DNA of 64,000 nt from Sthenelais limicola (taxonomy: Eukaryota > Annelida > Polychaeta > Phyllodocida > Sigalionidae): NCBI GenBank assembly GCA_942159475.1, contig OW804094.1, positions 135,704,755 to 135,768,754 on the forward strand, written 5' to 3'. Below are positions 53,027-64,000 of the stretch, piece after piece (the stretch's first letter is position 1; every line of letters begins with the position of its first letter). Made by a program: the position numbers and the translations under genes. A model generated the notes under the pieces. That model saw only the letters and a program-made list of their open reading frames with translations. It ran no database searches and was not told the DNA's origin.

Positions 53027-53694
53027 GTGTGCAGGTATTCCGGGTTATGCCTCCCCCTTCTAAATAAATACAAAATGGACAAAATGGACGAAAAATATTT
53101 AAATGCATGACATATTGTATTAAGTATTTCTGTTACATTATTTTATCCTACTAAAATATGCCTGTTCTCTTTCAATTACACTAACACTTTGATGAATGCT
53201 TCTTCTGTAATTGCTTTGAAAGCGCAGACAAAGTACTGTATAGGAACTGGCCTCTGTAGAGTGTTGATTAACAAGGAATACACTCTATGTTGGGCTGGCC
53301 CCACAAATTACACACTACATGTGATGGATATATTACATCATGAGGCTCCCCTCTGGACCGTAATTGAAACACGCCCACCAAGGTGTGGCAACTGCCCTCT
53401 TAAGGGAGTGTTCATAGTTAACTACTGGGAGCGGGGGGAGTGCAGAATTTGGAAAAATTATTGTGCGTAATTGTATGACCGCCCCCACCCCTTAAAGTCT
53501 TGTGCAAAATGTCATGACCCCCCCTAGATGATTGTAGTTCTGAGTCTGTGTAAAAAAAAATGCCCCCGCCCCCCCACACACACCTTTAGTGTCTGTGCAA
53601 AAAAAGCTGTTCCCCCTCTTCAAAGTCTGTACAAAAAAGGTGGCCTCCCCTGAAAATTCTCCTTCCCCCACCACACACACCCCGCCAGTGGTTG
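53027..53694. other. Unique stretch with C-rich, loosely repeated segment
   Basis: From about 53480 to 53690, C-rich runs alternate with gtctgtgtaaaaaa-type blocks (four irregular units). A 93-codon plus frame (53189-53470) matches no family. Confidence 0.4.
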
Positions 53695-53962
53695 CTCCTG
53701 GGTAAGACCATAAAGTGCCTTTCTGTCTCTTTTTCTCTGTCTCTCTCTCCCTTCTTCTCCATCTCTATTTCCTGGGTATGACCATAAACTGCCTGCCTCT
53801 CAGCTCTCCCGCCCTTGATACAACACTTCCACTTTGTGTTGATAAGGGCGTAAAGCTACCAATCTCACTCACTCCCTCTCAGCTCTCCCGCCCTTGATAT
53901 AACCATATTAAATGTGTTGATAAGGGCGTAAAGCAACCAATCTCACTCACTCCCCCCCTCCC
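53695..53962 (-). repeat. Repeat R-6, single arm
   Basis: ctcctgggtaagaccataaa, the CT-rich tract, then two agctctcccgcccttgata units and ttgataagggcgtaaagcaa; equals the left arm at 18537-18800. Confidence 0.77.
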
Positions 53963-54221
53963 CCCTAGTGGTTAAAAATGAACAGTCCCTAAGCAAGATT
54001 GATGTTAGTATTGACAGGTCCGTGGGCACTGGCAACTCGCTGGTGAAGTAAGAAATTAAGATGGTATCCAGAAGGAGGAGGAGGGACTCTTGCCTAATGA
54101 AGTCCTTAAAGGAAATAGTTTACGTGCTGCCTTGGTGTAGGGAGATGGAATCGCACATTTGGACAAAGCTGCTCAGTAGGTTCTAACTTATCAGTAGAAA
54201 TTGGAACCTCCAAAGCTGTGG

Positions 54222-54400
54222 ATTTTAAAGCCACATTCCTAACTATTACGACAAAAAGAATCTAATCAAATGTACTCATTGTCTGACCTACAGGACTGAA
54301 TGTATCAATATTAGGTTGCTGTATATGTTTATATATATACAAAAATTTGAAGTTGAATCGACCAAGAGAAATCGGGCGCCAGTGAGCGATAATGGGCGAA
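54222..54400 (+). repeat. Repeat R-8, copy 3
   Basis: ttttaaagccacattcctaa to cagtgagcgataatgg, more diverged than the other two. Confidence 0.5.
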
Positions 54401-55441
54401 AGCAGAACACAATCCTCAAAGTCTAGAAAATGTACACATACATCTGGTACTAGGAGTTGAGATATTCTCTTTCCAAGTGGCCTCCATATTTGATTTTGAC
54501 CTGGAAAATGACATTGAAGCACAAAAGAATACTTCAGAAATGGAATCCTCAGACTTTGAAACCTAGAGAAAGTAGCATTATTCACGGATGTAGTATACTA
54601 GTTCCAACAGGAGCTGAGATATGATATATTCGTTTTACTGGTGGCAGCCATATTGGATTTTGACCTTGAAAATGACCTTGAAACATAAAAGGTATTGCAG
54701 AAATAGATTCATTGACCCTCAAAACCTAGAAAAAGTGGTATCATACATGGTAATAGCCAAGATTCGGAATGGGACATGCTGACTGGTAGACTGGGGCCAG
54801 AGTAGAGGAGGATGGGGAATTTTGACCGGAAGAGGGGTCAAGCCACCTGTGTTTACATTATGAGGGTGCAGGTTTCAATGGACCCAGAGAGGACCCTTCA
54901 TTAAATGTAATTTTAGAGACAGAAAAACATTTAATATTGCCACAAAACTTTAGGATATATGAGACAACACCATGCTCTATCTTCATCTTACTTAATGTTC
55001 CTTTAATAGTTATGGAAAAGAAATTACAGAACAAATGCTGTGTGTAGGTGCAGGTTGAGTGCATAATGCATGCACCCGCACTGTGTTTGAGCGGGTGTGT
55101 ACCAACAGCTGTGGTCAGTGCCCCACCCACTTTCAGATAGGCCCCCGGTGCCTGTCTGAAATCAGTGCCAGATGTGGTATTTCGACCTAAAGACAGCATT
55201 TCGGTTCTTGCCTATTGGGCTAGCAGGAGCTGAGATATGACGTTTTATCTTGATTTTACCCTGAAATATTGTGTCTAAAATCATTAGTGGTGGCCATTTT
55301 GTTTTGCGTTTTTTTGTACTTTCCTGAACTCCGATTTTGTCCAACATTTGATATGTTGTTATCTGAAATTACTAGAAACAATCATAAAACGTTTTGTTGC
55401 AATTTGTTCTAGGTTTGGCTGTTTTTGAGCTTATATTGACT
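54401..55441. other. About 1 kb, internally similar, no gene
   Basis: Blocks of the type gagatatgat..ttttgaccttgaaaatgacc..ttgaaac occur three times (about 54455-54520, 54612-54690, 55231-55270), suggesting an old tandem or an unlisted repeat. No gene seen. Confidence 0.4.
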
Positions 55442-55511
55442 CTAGCCTACTATTAGCAGAATTTACTAAATGTGTAGATCTGCCGATTGTACACTTTTTG
55501 AAGATCTGACT
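55442..55511 (-). mobile_element. MITE-A copy 44, right end only
   Basis: actattagcagaatttacta to tgaagatctgactc. Confidence 0.78.
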
Positions 55512-55647
55512 CTTATGCTGTAATTATTTTGATCACAGCATTATTATAACTTCAGTTTTTGGGTAGCAATTAAAATAATCTTTAAAGCAAGCTCTGGCAG
55601 ATAGGGAAATGATTAATGAACTCCCCCTCCCCCTCCCCAAATGTAAC

Positions 55648-55872
55648 AATAGGGAGATTTAGCAACCACAACGCACAAACGCAACACTATTAAACGCATC
55701 CACTAATTATTTGTACATTACTACTGATGTGGGGATATCTCGAGAGGCGCTAGGCCGAGGGCATCTGCATTGCAGGCTTCTTGAGATATCCCCACAACGG
55801 TAATAATTTACTAATAATTAATAGATACGTTAGTATTGTGTTGGTGCGTTGTGGTTGCTAAATCTCCCTATT
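55648..55872. mobile_element. FB-3 foldback, complete
   Basis: aatagggagatttagcaacc on the left, ggttgctaaatctccctatt on the right, inner hairpin ggggatatctcgagaggcgc. About 225 bp; target duplication not clear. Confidence 0.83.
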
Positions 55873-56206
55873 ATTAGATACAACCCTTAACATTGAGACA
55901 ATGGCATCACATCCGGAGAATAACAGCCTTTGAATTTTAGGCTCAAATTGCAGATGCTATTAGTAAAGATCCCCTAATAAGATCTCCCAGAGCTAGCTCA
56001 ACCCCTCCTCCAGCGTCGTCTCCCACCATTACCAAGCCTGGGCAAATCTCAATAACAATGGAGGTGTGAGACAAATACTTCGCTAATTACTGAAAAATTA
56101 ATGTCCTTTGGCAGGCTTGCCGATCCATCATAAGGTAGAAGAAGCATCATTGGAAAGGACTACTTAACCAGAATAGAAAGAGAGAAGGGGTGGATTCCCT
56201 TATATA
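55873..56206. other. No gene recognised
   Basis: About 330 bp of unique sequence. Confidence 0.4.
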
Positions 56207-56480
56207 TGTGATGTGTTACACAGAAATGAGTCACAAGTCGCAAAAAATTGATTCTGAGATATTGTCATATTTGAAAAGATGAGATCAAGCGGATTCCAAT
56301 GATGGTAAACACTATAAACATCATACTAGTGTTTCTATATGTAATCTTGATTAAATTTATTTTTGAAAAAAAATATATTAATATTTGTGGGTGGATAATT
56401 ACTAATAAAGTACCTAAATGTACTCCCTAAGGTGACCTTAGAAATGCATAGATATATTTAATATATTACCTTGAAATTGT
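56207..56480 (+). mobile_element. MITE-B copy, right-truncated
   Basis: tgtgatgtgttacacagaaa through attaccttgaaattgtgtac. Confidence 0.82.
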
Positions 56481-56518
56481 GTACACGTCAGGGGCGGTAC
56501 CAGAAGGCAGGTCTAGGG

Positions 56519-56817
56519 TCTAATAAGTGTTTCTATATTTTCAGTTCGATATTTTTATTTTTGAAAAAGATTTTTGCAATATTTCTGGGTGGATAATTAC
56601 TAGTAAAGTTAGCTGAATTAACTCTATATTATGATGAGCGTAGAAATGAATGGATATATTGAATACACGGTCAAAATGTTGGTACACAAATTCATACGAT
56701 AAGAAACATTAGATAACCTAAAAATGAGAACATTCATACAAAAGACATCATGCAAATAAAATACTTTGAAAAATATCCATTTTGCAACTTGTGACTCATT
56801 TTCCTGAAACACATCAC
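56519..56817 (+). mobile_element. MITE-B copy, left-truncated, tandem to the previous one
   Basis: Begins at ctaataagtgtttctatatt and ends cattttcctgaaacacatca. A 38-bp non-family spacer (ggggcggtaccagaaggc) separates the two. Confidence 0.82.
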
Positions 56818-57242
56818 ATTCATATGAAGAAACGGAGAATAGCGACTATAGTAAATTGAACGTTGACGAGACAGCGCGGATTATAACCATCAATATTGCA
56901 TATATACGCCCAATCATTTTTCTTCCAATGGTATTAGATTACTTCTGGCTGGGCTATTTAAGCCTCATCACCGGCATGATAATGTCTACAGTACCAGCTA
57001 CCCTGATCAAATAGCTCCACTCTCAAGATCCCATTTTTCCCTGACAAAATTAGAATTTATCCACATTGTCCTTTCTGACTAACAAATTATGTCTAATACC
57101 TCGTGACAAGGTGCTCGTCTACTAACGGTTCCTAATTGAATTGTCGATGGAGAGGTTTTTGCTGCATCGCTCCTCAGGTTCCGTTCTAATTCCACTCCAT
57201 TATGACATAGATTTTACTGTTGGACCAAAGAAGGGCGTCTAT
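56818..57242. other. No gene recognised
   Basis: About 425 bp of unique sequence with no supported feature. Confidence 0.4.
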
Positions 57243-57466
57243 GGGTCAGATTACCAGAAAATGTACAATTCAACCTTCACCAATCTTCTCAAATATCCCA
57301 AAATGAGGTCCAAAATACAGTTTAACATAACCAAACAGATTGTTTGAATCTAAGCCATACCATATCTACTCAGATTGACCTTGTATTTGTGACTTTTCAA
57401 CCTAAATTAGAAGAGTTAACTAAATGTGTAGAGCTGGCGATTGTACATTTTCGAAAAATCTGACCC
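57243..57466 (-). mobile_element. MITE-A copy 45
   Basis: gggtcagattaccag to cgaaaaatctgaccc. Slightly short, similar to copy 51. Confidence 0.88.
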
Positions 57467-57720
57467 ATATATTGATTATGAATTATAAATAGAGGCTTTA
57501 AAACCCTGCTCCTCCACATACTCGCTGATACTTCCATATCGATAGCAGACATTGAATTGTGAACTTTAAATGCGCAGCTGAATATTACAATGTCCTTCTT
57601 CAATGCTGTAAAGATGCTTTAAATATATTATAGGCCTTTAAAGGAAATTTTAAAAAGATAAAAGAAGTCCAATTGTCTTACCCGATATCGGCTGGCACAG
57701 ACTAAAACGTTTTAACAAGT

Positions 57721-58066
57721 GAGATGTGTCACAGAAAAATGAGTCACAAGCTGCAAAATTGGTAATTTTCAAATGTCTGTATAGGAATGTTTTCATTCTT
57801 TGACAGTTTAATGTTCTTTGTAGTAGCAATACATGTACCAAATTCCAAGACTGTGTGCTAAATGGATCTATACGTTTCTGAGGTCGTCCTGAGTATTATA
57901 TTTAGCTAATTTACTAGTGATTGATATTAATTCATTGAAATACTTATTAGACACCCTAATCTTTGCCATCATTGGAATCCCCTTGGTCTCATTTTTTTCA
58001 AATATTATGATATCTCAAAATCCATTCTTCTGCAACTTATGACCAATTTTTCTGCAACACATTACA
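57721..58066 (-). mobile_element. MITE-B copy, internally shortened
   Basis: gagatgtgtcacagaaaaat to tgaccaatttttctgcaaca, then cattaca. Confidence 0.82.
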
Positions 58067-58235
58067 TATTTCATATGGTGCCCAACATATAGTCAGTCTA
58101 TCGTCGCATGAATCTGTGCAAAAACTTCTGACTCGCGCCTTCAAACAATGCATCTGTTGTTTGTCCGAAACCATGCTGCTCGATAGCAGCAGGAAAAAAG
58201 TCGAAAAATACCCCAATTTGCATTCAATCGCATCT

Positions 58236-58471
58236 GGGTCAGATTTTCAGGAAATGTACAATTGGCAGCTCTACACATTTAGGAAGTTAGGCTGAATGAG
58301 ACTGAAAAATGAAGAATACCGGGTATATCTGAGTATATTTGGTATCCTATTGATTTAAAGTATCAGTTCTGTTATGTTAAACTGCATTTTGAAGCTCATT
58401 TCTGTCATAAATGTGTGTTATTTGAGAGGATTGGTGAAGGCGAATTGTACATTTTTATGAAGATCTGGCCC
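58236..58471 (+). mobile_element. MITE-A copy 46
   Basis: gggtcagattttcag to atgaagatctggccc. Confidence 0.88.
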
Positions 58472-59099
58472 ATATAGTACTAAACCCCGCGCGCATGCAT
58501 GTTTAACCTTGCGAGGAGGCATCCTCCGCGTCAAGAAAAGCTACCTTATTGACTTTTTGCACCGCTAGACGGCGGCGCCCTTGTCGGCCCTGTTTGGTTC
58601 CTCTCCCTTCTGTTATCAACATCGCTCCTAATCTGACAAAGAAGCATTGATTGTGGATCGTTAGAGGTAGCCAAGTGTGAGATCTAATCAGCCGAAAGCT
58701 AACTTGGGGACGCTAAGGCACGGGGCTTCTTTTCGTTCTGCCACGGCGCCCTAATTGACGCACACTTGTCGTTTGCCGCACTTGCAAGAAGGTACCTTCT
58801 TCTAAATTTCCCCGGAGATACCTCCCTCCGAGCCACTTACTCATCGGCGGTCGCGAGCTCTTCATCCGTCGAGCAAAAATAAGAGCATCGGCCTCTTCTG
58901 CCAATAGCTCAAGGCATCTAATGATTTTGCTATTGTTTTCCCTGACTGGAGGGCATCTCCGCGGTGAATTCGGCGAAGCTTTTATAAAATTATTTCCACA
59001 CAGATTGAAAGAGGTTTGACACAAAGGTGATCAATCAGCGGTCGAATGATGATCCTACCTCGGAGCAGGCCTTGTTTTTCATTGAGGCAAGGAGAATAT
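58472..59099. other. GC-richer unique stretch with a minus-strand exon-like frame
   Basis: The longest non-repetitive GC-balanced stretch of the last 10 kb. On the minus strand, a frame at 59024-58713 contains IRCLELLAEEADALIFARRM; a donor-like gatga|gtaagtg lies near 58838 and an acceptor-like cagtcag| near 58943. No family recognised. It could be an exon or conserved non-coding DNA. Confidence 0.3.
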
Positions 59100-59336
59100 G
59101 GGTGGAATCGCCGGAAAATGTACAATTCCCCCTTCCCCAATCCTTTCAAATAATCCAAATTTAAGACAAAAATATGGTTCAAAATTCAGTCCAACATAAC
59201 TAAACACATCGTTTGAATCAAGGTAATATTAAATTTACTCAGATATACATAGTATATTGACCATTTCTCTGTCTAATTTAATAAAATTTACTAAATATGT
59301 AGATCTGCAGATTGTACATTTCTTAAGATCTGACCC
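59100..59336 (-). mobile_element. MITE-A copy 47
   Basis: gggtggaatcgccgg to cttaagatctgaccc; same subtype as copies 16 and 39. Confidence 0.88.
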
Positions 59337-59410
59337 ATATCTCTCGCCAGTCATCACCATTGTTCATATGGAATCCCTATGATAAGATCACGCGAGTTTA
59401 GGCAATACCT

Positions 59411-59813
59411 TGTGATGTGTTAAAGGAAAATGAGTCACAAGTCGCAAAATTGATATTTTTCAAAGTGTTTTATTGACAATATGTATTTGTGGGAATGTTT
59501 CTATTTTTAGGATATTTAATGCTGTTTGTCGTATAAATGCACATACCCAATTTCAAGAAAGTGTATCAAATATATCTTTCATTTCTAAGGTCATCTTATG
59601 GAATATATTTAGCCACTTTACTAGTAAAATTTTGCCCACCCAAAACTATTGCAAACTTTTTTTTTCAAAAATAATGATATAGAATTACGTATTAAATGCC
59701 CTACTGCATGTTTACTATCATTAGAATCGGCTTGATCTCATCTTTTCGAATATGTTGTAATCTCCAAATCCATTTTTTGCAACTTGTGACAAATTTTCCT
59801 GGGACACATCGCA
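59411..59813 (-). mobile_element. MITE-B, complete copy
   Basis: tgtgatgtgttaaaggaaaa to tgacaaattttcctgggaca, then catcgca; about 403 bp. Confidence 0.88.
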
Positions 59814-60252
59814 CTTCTCTTTGACAGTGCATGTCTTTCCCTTTCATGGCGCAACAAAAAATAACAATTCGAGTAAATATTAACGCTTGTTCAAGCAATA
59901 AACTCTGATTAATTCCATGCCAGTTAGGGAGGCTAGGAGAACTCCATTAACCTGACATAGTTAGCCAAGAGGCCTTGGTCCACAAAAGATTGATCGAGGA
60001 GAACCCAGCTTGTCCAAAGGCAGATGTGCCCCGTGTCAGGCAAAGTTAGCCCTGAAATCAGTGGCTGTCAGTCTATTAAATCTCCTCCCCTTGACGAGGT
60101 ACATTAGAGACCGGGCACAAACCGACTTAAAAGCTAGGATAGGGACATAGACCTTTGTCCCTACCTTCTAATAATAACGAAAATGCTCCTCTGGAAAAAG
60201 GATTTGCTCAATCACCAACGCTACACGAGGTAATCATGTACAGAGTGTTACA
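59814..60252. other. No gene recognised
   Basis: About 440 bp of unique sequence with no supported feature. Confidence 0.4.
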
Positions 60253-60487
60253 GGGTCAGATTTTCAGAAATTGTACAATTGGCAGCTCTACACATTTAGT
60301 CAATTCTGCTAAATTAAGCTGCAGTTTGGTCAATACGAGCTAAATTCGAGAATATTCGGCATTGCATTGATTCTAGCAATCTGTCTACTTATGTTGAACT
60401 GTATTTTAACATTTATTTTTTTCTGAAATGTGGGTTATTTGAGAGGATTGGCGAAGACGAATTGTACATTTTCTGAAAATCTGACCC
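60253..60487 (+). mobile_element. MITE-A copy 48
   Basis: gggtcagattttcag to ctgaaaatctgaccc. Confidence 0.9.
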
Positions 60488-60827
60488 ATCAAGGGAAAAG
60501 GGAGAGAAAGATATGAGGGAGCTGGGCCGCCACCTTCCCAGGGACCATTCTTTCCGAGCTTCCTGATTCGGGAGGCCACAGCGAGGTCGTTGAGATGAAG
60601 GACCTTGGCTTAGTTCCCATTACCGGTTTTGTTCGGTTTGCCGACTCTAAAGATAGGGGAGAGACCGCCAGGAAAAGTTCACACGGGTGCGATGTATTTA
60701 TGGTCAATGAGTCAAATCCTTGGTGGGAACCTGCTTGCTGTCATGCAGATTAAAGCATCTTATAGATAGAGAGAGAGGGGAGTAGATAGATAGAAAAAGG
60801 AGTAGGTAGATACACACAGGAGTAGCT
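60488..60827. other. Unique stretch ending in GATA/GA-rich simple sequence
   Basis: 60490-60715 is GC-balanced and non-repetitive; 60764-60825 is gataga / gagtag simple sequence. No gene recognised. Confidence 0.4.
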
Positions 60828-60866
60828 GGGTCAGGTTTTCAGAAAATGTATAATTCAACTTCGCCA
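60828..60866 (-). mobile_element. MITE-A copy 49, left terminus only
   Basis: gggtcaggttttcagaaaat then gtataattcaacttcgcc; joins MITE-B sequence directly. Confidence 0.78.
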
Positions 60867-61176
60867 AGTGTTTTACTGGTAATTGCCCATTCAAAAATAA
60901 AAACATCAAACTTAAAATATAGAAATACTTATAGTTATTAATATCTTTGGTAGGATTATTACTAATAAATTACCTAAATATACTCAATAAGATGACCTTA
61001 GGAATGCATAAATATATTTAATACATTGCCTTGAAATTTTGTTCATGTATTAATGTTACTGGCAGCATTAAGCATCCTAAAAATTAGAATATTCCAACAA
61101 ACATATCTTATAAATAAATCACTTTGGAAAATATGAATTTTGCGACTTATGACTCATTTTCCTGAAACACATCACA
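60867..61176 (+). mobile_element. MITE-B composite with an inverted join
   Basis: 60867-60933 is minus-oriented MITE-B interior (gttttactggtaattgccca, aaaacatcaaactta). It switches to plus-oriented interior (actaataaattacctaaata) that continues to an intact right terminus (cattttcctgaaacacatca). Confidence 0.75.
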
Positions 61177-62094
61177 TATTAGAAACACAAGTGATTCTGA
61201 ATCTGCCACCTGAGAGAATTTATAATAAATAACTCATTTCGTCTTCAATGTAAAAAGGTTATGACGGGACAGCACAGAAGGTTTCGTTTTCAGAGAAATC
61301 TTTGTCTTAACATAAATATGGTGACTCAATCTCTGACATTTTTAAACATTCAAAACAGGAGTATCGTTTGATCCCGTAGAATAAGTTAACAGTTGAAGAA
61401 TATCATTTACTTGTTGATTTGCTTATGCTTGAGGATATGGATGGCATTTTTGCAAGAGTGTTAGCGTTTCAGAGTTTTAGATTTTGTATTCAGAAATTAC
61501 ATTACATCTATGATGCTATTCTCAGAAATCCTGATTTACTGTTTACTATTTCTTTTTGAATATTGGCCAATACATTTAACACGTTATCAAATACGTATAA
61601 CCATCTAAGGTGATTGTTTTCGTCCGAAATATGAAGTCAAAAATTACAATTATCAATTACTCAGCTGATATCACAACCACAGTAGACATAAATCATAAAG
61701 ATCCTAAAATTGAATCTACTAATACTACTAGAGAATGCAATAAGTATAAATAAACAACAAAAGGAAGACTGACACAAGTGACTTTTGTCGTTTTATTATT
61801 GGATTGAATTGGACAACTTTTATTGCAGATATACTAGCTGCCATCAGAGAGAATATTTGTTTATGAAAAAAGAAATAAGAGAGAGCGTTAAACAATACTA
61901 ATAATACCAACGGGCTAACAAGCCTCATAAGGGCGATTGTAACACTCACTCATTGAATTTCAAAACAATAATATTTTTAAAAAACAGCACCTACAGCGCA
62001 CGTGCATCTAATCAGGCTATCTAATCTTGGAAAAGAATTACAATAAATATTATAAACTAGAGGCAAATTCCCAACATCTCCAAGGGCAGCGGAA
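61177..62094. other. About 0.9 kb, AT-rich, no gene
   Basis: No repeat terminus and no splice-flanked frame recognised. Confidence 0.4.
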
Positions 62095-62234
62095 TAAAAT
62101 AAAGAAATACTTATCAAATGTCCTTAATGTTTTTACCATCATTAGAATCGGCTTGATCTCATCTTTACAGATATGATGATATCTCAAACATTTTTTTTTG
62201 CTACTTGTGACTCATTTCCCTGTGTCACAGCACA
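62095..62234 (-). mobile_element. MITE-B, right part only
   Basis: agaaatacttatcaaatgtc to tgactcatttccctgtgtca, then cagcaca. Confidence 0.78.
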
Positions 62235-62785
62235 TTTTGGCAACCACCACCTCCAAGGGCAGCGGATTGTTATAGCCACTGAATATATTCATGACGCCCT
62301 AATGACAACTGTCATTTTCATATCCTGTCTCCACACTTGGTAGGCCACTTGCTGTCACTATTAGAGCCTCTACGTTAATTTGCCTGCACGTGGGTCAAAC
62401 TGCTGTCACTGTCACGGTGACGGATAGCAATGCTATTGTCTCTCTTATAGGTTGTGATAGGTTGCAATTACCTCATGTTTGTTGCTGAGGTAAATAGATA
62501 GAACCTGATGAGAATGTGGTACAAGGGACACTATTGCACTGTCCAAGATGTATGGTTTTTTCGTGGCCTACGAGCCGATAGGCGAGTGGGTTAGGGAAAA
62601 AAACAAACATAAAGTTCCACATTCGAATTTAGGTTCTATATTAACTCCCATGTTGCTATGCTTACCTTATATGGCTATGTTTACTGGAGACTGGAAGTCA
62701 TACCACATGCATAGGATTGGAGCAAATTACCACACTACTCCCATCCGTACAAATAGCATGTGGTACATACACCAACATGGAGTAC
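62235..62785. other. No gene recognised
   Basis: About 550 bp; a plus frame at 62548-62802 runs into FB-4 and matches no family. Confidence 0.4.
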
Positions 62786-62905
62786 AGGGTCTTGTCCACT
62801 AAGCCGATTCTCATGCGATTTTGCAACAGATTTTGCACCACAGAGGACTCTTTTCCACTAAATTCTATGAGAATCCCATGAGAATCAGCTGTGTGGACTA
62901 GGCCC
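62786..62905. mobile_element. FB-4 foldback, copy 2
   Basis: agggtcttgtccactaagcc to gctgtgtggactaggccct; 120 bp, longer loop than copy 1. Confidence 0.78.
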
Positions 62906-63039
62906 TTAAATCCTTACGTTTGTCTAGGGGTTAATGGGGCTGACATATAATACTAGATCCACATGTTATATGCTGGGCGGTGTCCATTGTCTGCGTAATA
63001 TGCTTTGTAAAAGTTCAGAAATTGGAAGAAGGGAGATGT

Positions 63040-63276
63040 GGGTCAGATTTTCAGAAAATGTACATTTGGCAGCTGTGCACATTTAGTAAATTTTGCTAAG
63101 TGAGGCTGCAATTTGGCCAATACTATATATATAATTCGAGTATATTCTGCATTGCATTAATTCTAGCAATCTATTTGGTTAGGTTGAACTGTATTTTAAA
63201 CTTTTTTTCGTCTGAAATTCGGGTTATTTGAGAAAATTGGTGAAGGCGAATTATACATTTTCTGGCAACATCACCC
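63040..63276 (+). mobile_element. MITE-A copy 50
   Basis: gggtcagattttcag to ctggcaacatcaccc; the interior has a small ta expansion near 63125. Confidence 0.88.
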
Positions 63277-63660
63277 ATATAGAAGAACGCGGGGAAATTA
63301 CAATAATGTGCTTGTTCACCTAAAACATCCAAATACCCATGCTGCAGAAGTGTTAATAATAGTGGCCTTGCAATAAAGACCTTATTTCCACGCCATACAC
63401 ATTGCTCATTAAGGGTAAAATATGTGCTACAGATACTTATAGACAATATAAGTCATTAAGAGGGAAGATAATTGTTTAGGTGCCCGCTCTTCATTGATTA
63501 ATCAAGCATTCCTAGTAGGTTTTAACCCTCTTAATTAATGTAGCCATCGAGCCATGCCAATATATAGCCACGCTCAGTGCTTCAATATGAATACCAAAAA
63601 ATCAGCCCGCTCACAAATTGTGTCCGCTACATTGCCTTCACGTTTAGCTCATGAGATTGT
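63277..63660. other. No gene recognised
   Basis: About 380 bp of unique AT-rich sequence. Confidence 0.4.
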
Positions 63661-63904
63661 GGGTTAGATTGTCTGAAAATGTACAATTCAATCTTCAGCA
63701 ATCCTCTCAAATATCCCAAATTTGGTCCCAAATGAGGTCTAAAACATAGTTTGACAGGTTTGACATAACCAAACAGATTATTTGGATCTAAGCCATACCA
63801 TATCTACTCAGATTGGCCTTGTATTTGTCACGTTTCAGCCTAAATTAGAAGAATTAGCTAAATGTGTTGAAGTGGCGATTGGACATTTTCTGACGATCGG
63901 ACCC
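63661..63904 (-). mobile_element. MITE-A copy 51
   Basis: gggttagattgtctgaaaat to ctgacgatcggaccc, with a short internal duplication (gacaggtttgacat). Confidence 0.85.
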
Positions 63905-64000
63905 TGTAGGTATATTGGGCGACCGTGGCAGGATCCATATCAGCGTCCATACAATTTGGGGTTGTTTGGGGAGAGCAAGTGCGTTTGGGTATTCATAATA

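Noticed and set aside
261..63904. Dozens of 60-100-codon open frames reading like MGEVNRKCTIYFHQ or GLVKVNCTFSENLTH.
   Set aside because: They all lie in MITE-A and recur because the repeat recurs; frames run in both directions through the same bases and end at the terminal repeats. They are not genes.

Overview
The window looks like nuclear DNA of an animal, most likely a marine invertebrate; the species cannot be named from it. It is AT-rich, has no bacterial-style gene packing, and carries intron-flanked exon candidates, 5'-truncated LINE fragments, a Penelope-like retroelement (PLE) and very dense MITEs. No complete host gene is visible. The best host signals are an 89-nt minus-strand exon at 29849-29937 that resembles the end of an EMI domain (CCPGW motif) and a 102-nt minus-strand exon candidate at 42146-42247 of unrecognised family. 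Their splice phases do not match each other directly.

The only long intact coding sequences belong to a PLE at 21071-25432. It has an RGG-rich ORF1, and an ORF2 that fuses a Penelope-type reverse transcriptase (YLDD) to a zinc-knuckle-like and GIY-YIG endonuclease. A 37-bp perfect inverted repeat lies at the element start and just after ORF2. The 3' tail holds a hammerhead-ribozyme-like core and a TATA-like box. A 16-bp target duplication shows that the element landed inside an older MITE.

Nearly everything else is repeats. MITE-A (about 235 bp, termini GGGTCAGATTTTCAGAAAAT or GGGTGAAGTCGCCAGAAAAT, 4-bp target duplications) has over 50 full or partial copies from end to end. MITE-B (about 400 bp, termini TGTGATGTGTTACAGGAAAA) has about 24, and MITE-C (about 340 bp, termini ATAGGGGATTTGCAT) has five. 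Foldback families FB-1 and FB-2 are flanked by TTA duplications, as in PIF/Harbinger. FB-3, FB-4 and repeats R-5 to R-8 occur two to four times each. One element is flanked by TTAA. Insertions are nested in many combinations (A in B, B in A, A in A, C in B, FB-1 in A, FB-2 in B, PLE in A, LINE in B).

Layout: 0-9 kb is dense MITEs and foldbacks; 9-17 kb is sparser, with a polypurine tract at 15.25-15.96 kb; 17-20.9 kb holds MITEs and a large inverted R-6 structure; 21-25.4 kb is the PLE; 25.5-48.6 kb is MITEs, LINE tails and the two exon candidates; 48.6-57 kb is mostly unique sequence, with a 0.7-kb G/T-rich block, a tRNA-like relic and a pyrimidine tract near 51-52 kb; 57-64 kb is again MITE-rich. 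All coordinates of repeat copies were read by eye and may be off by a few bases.
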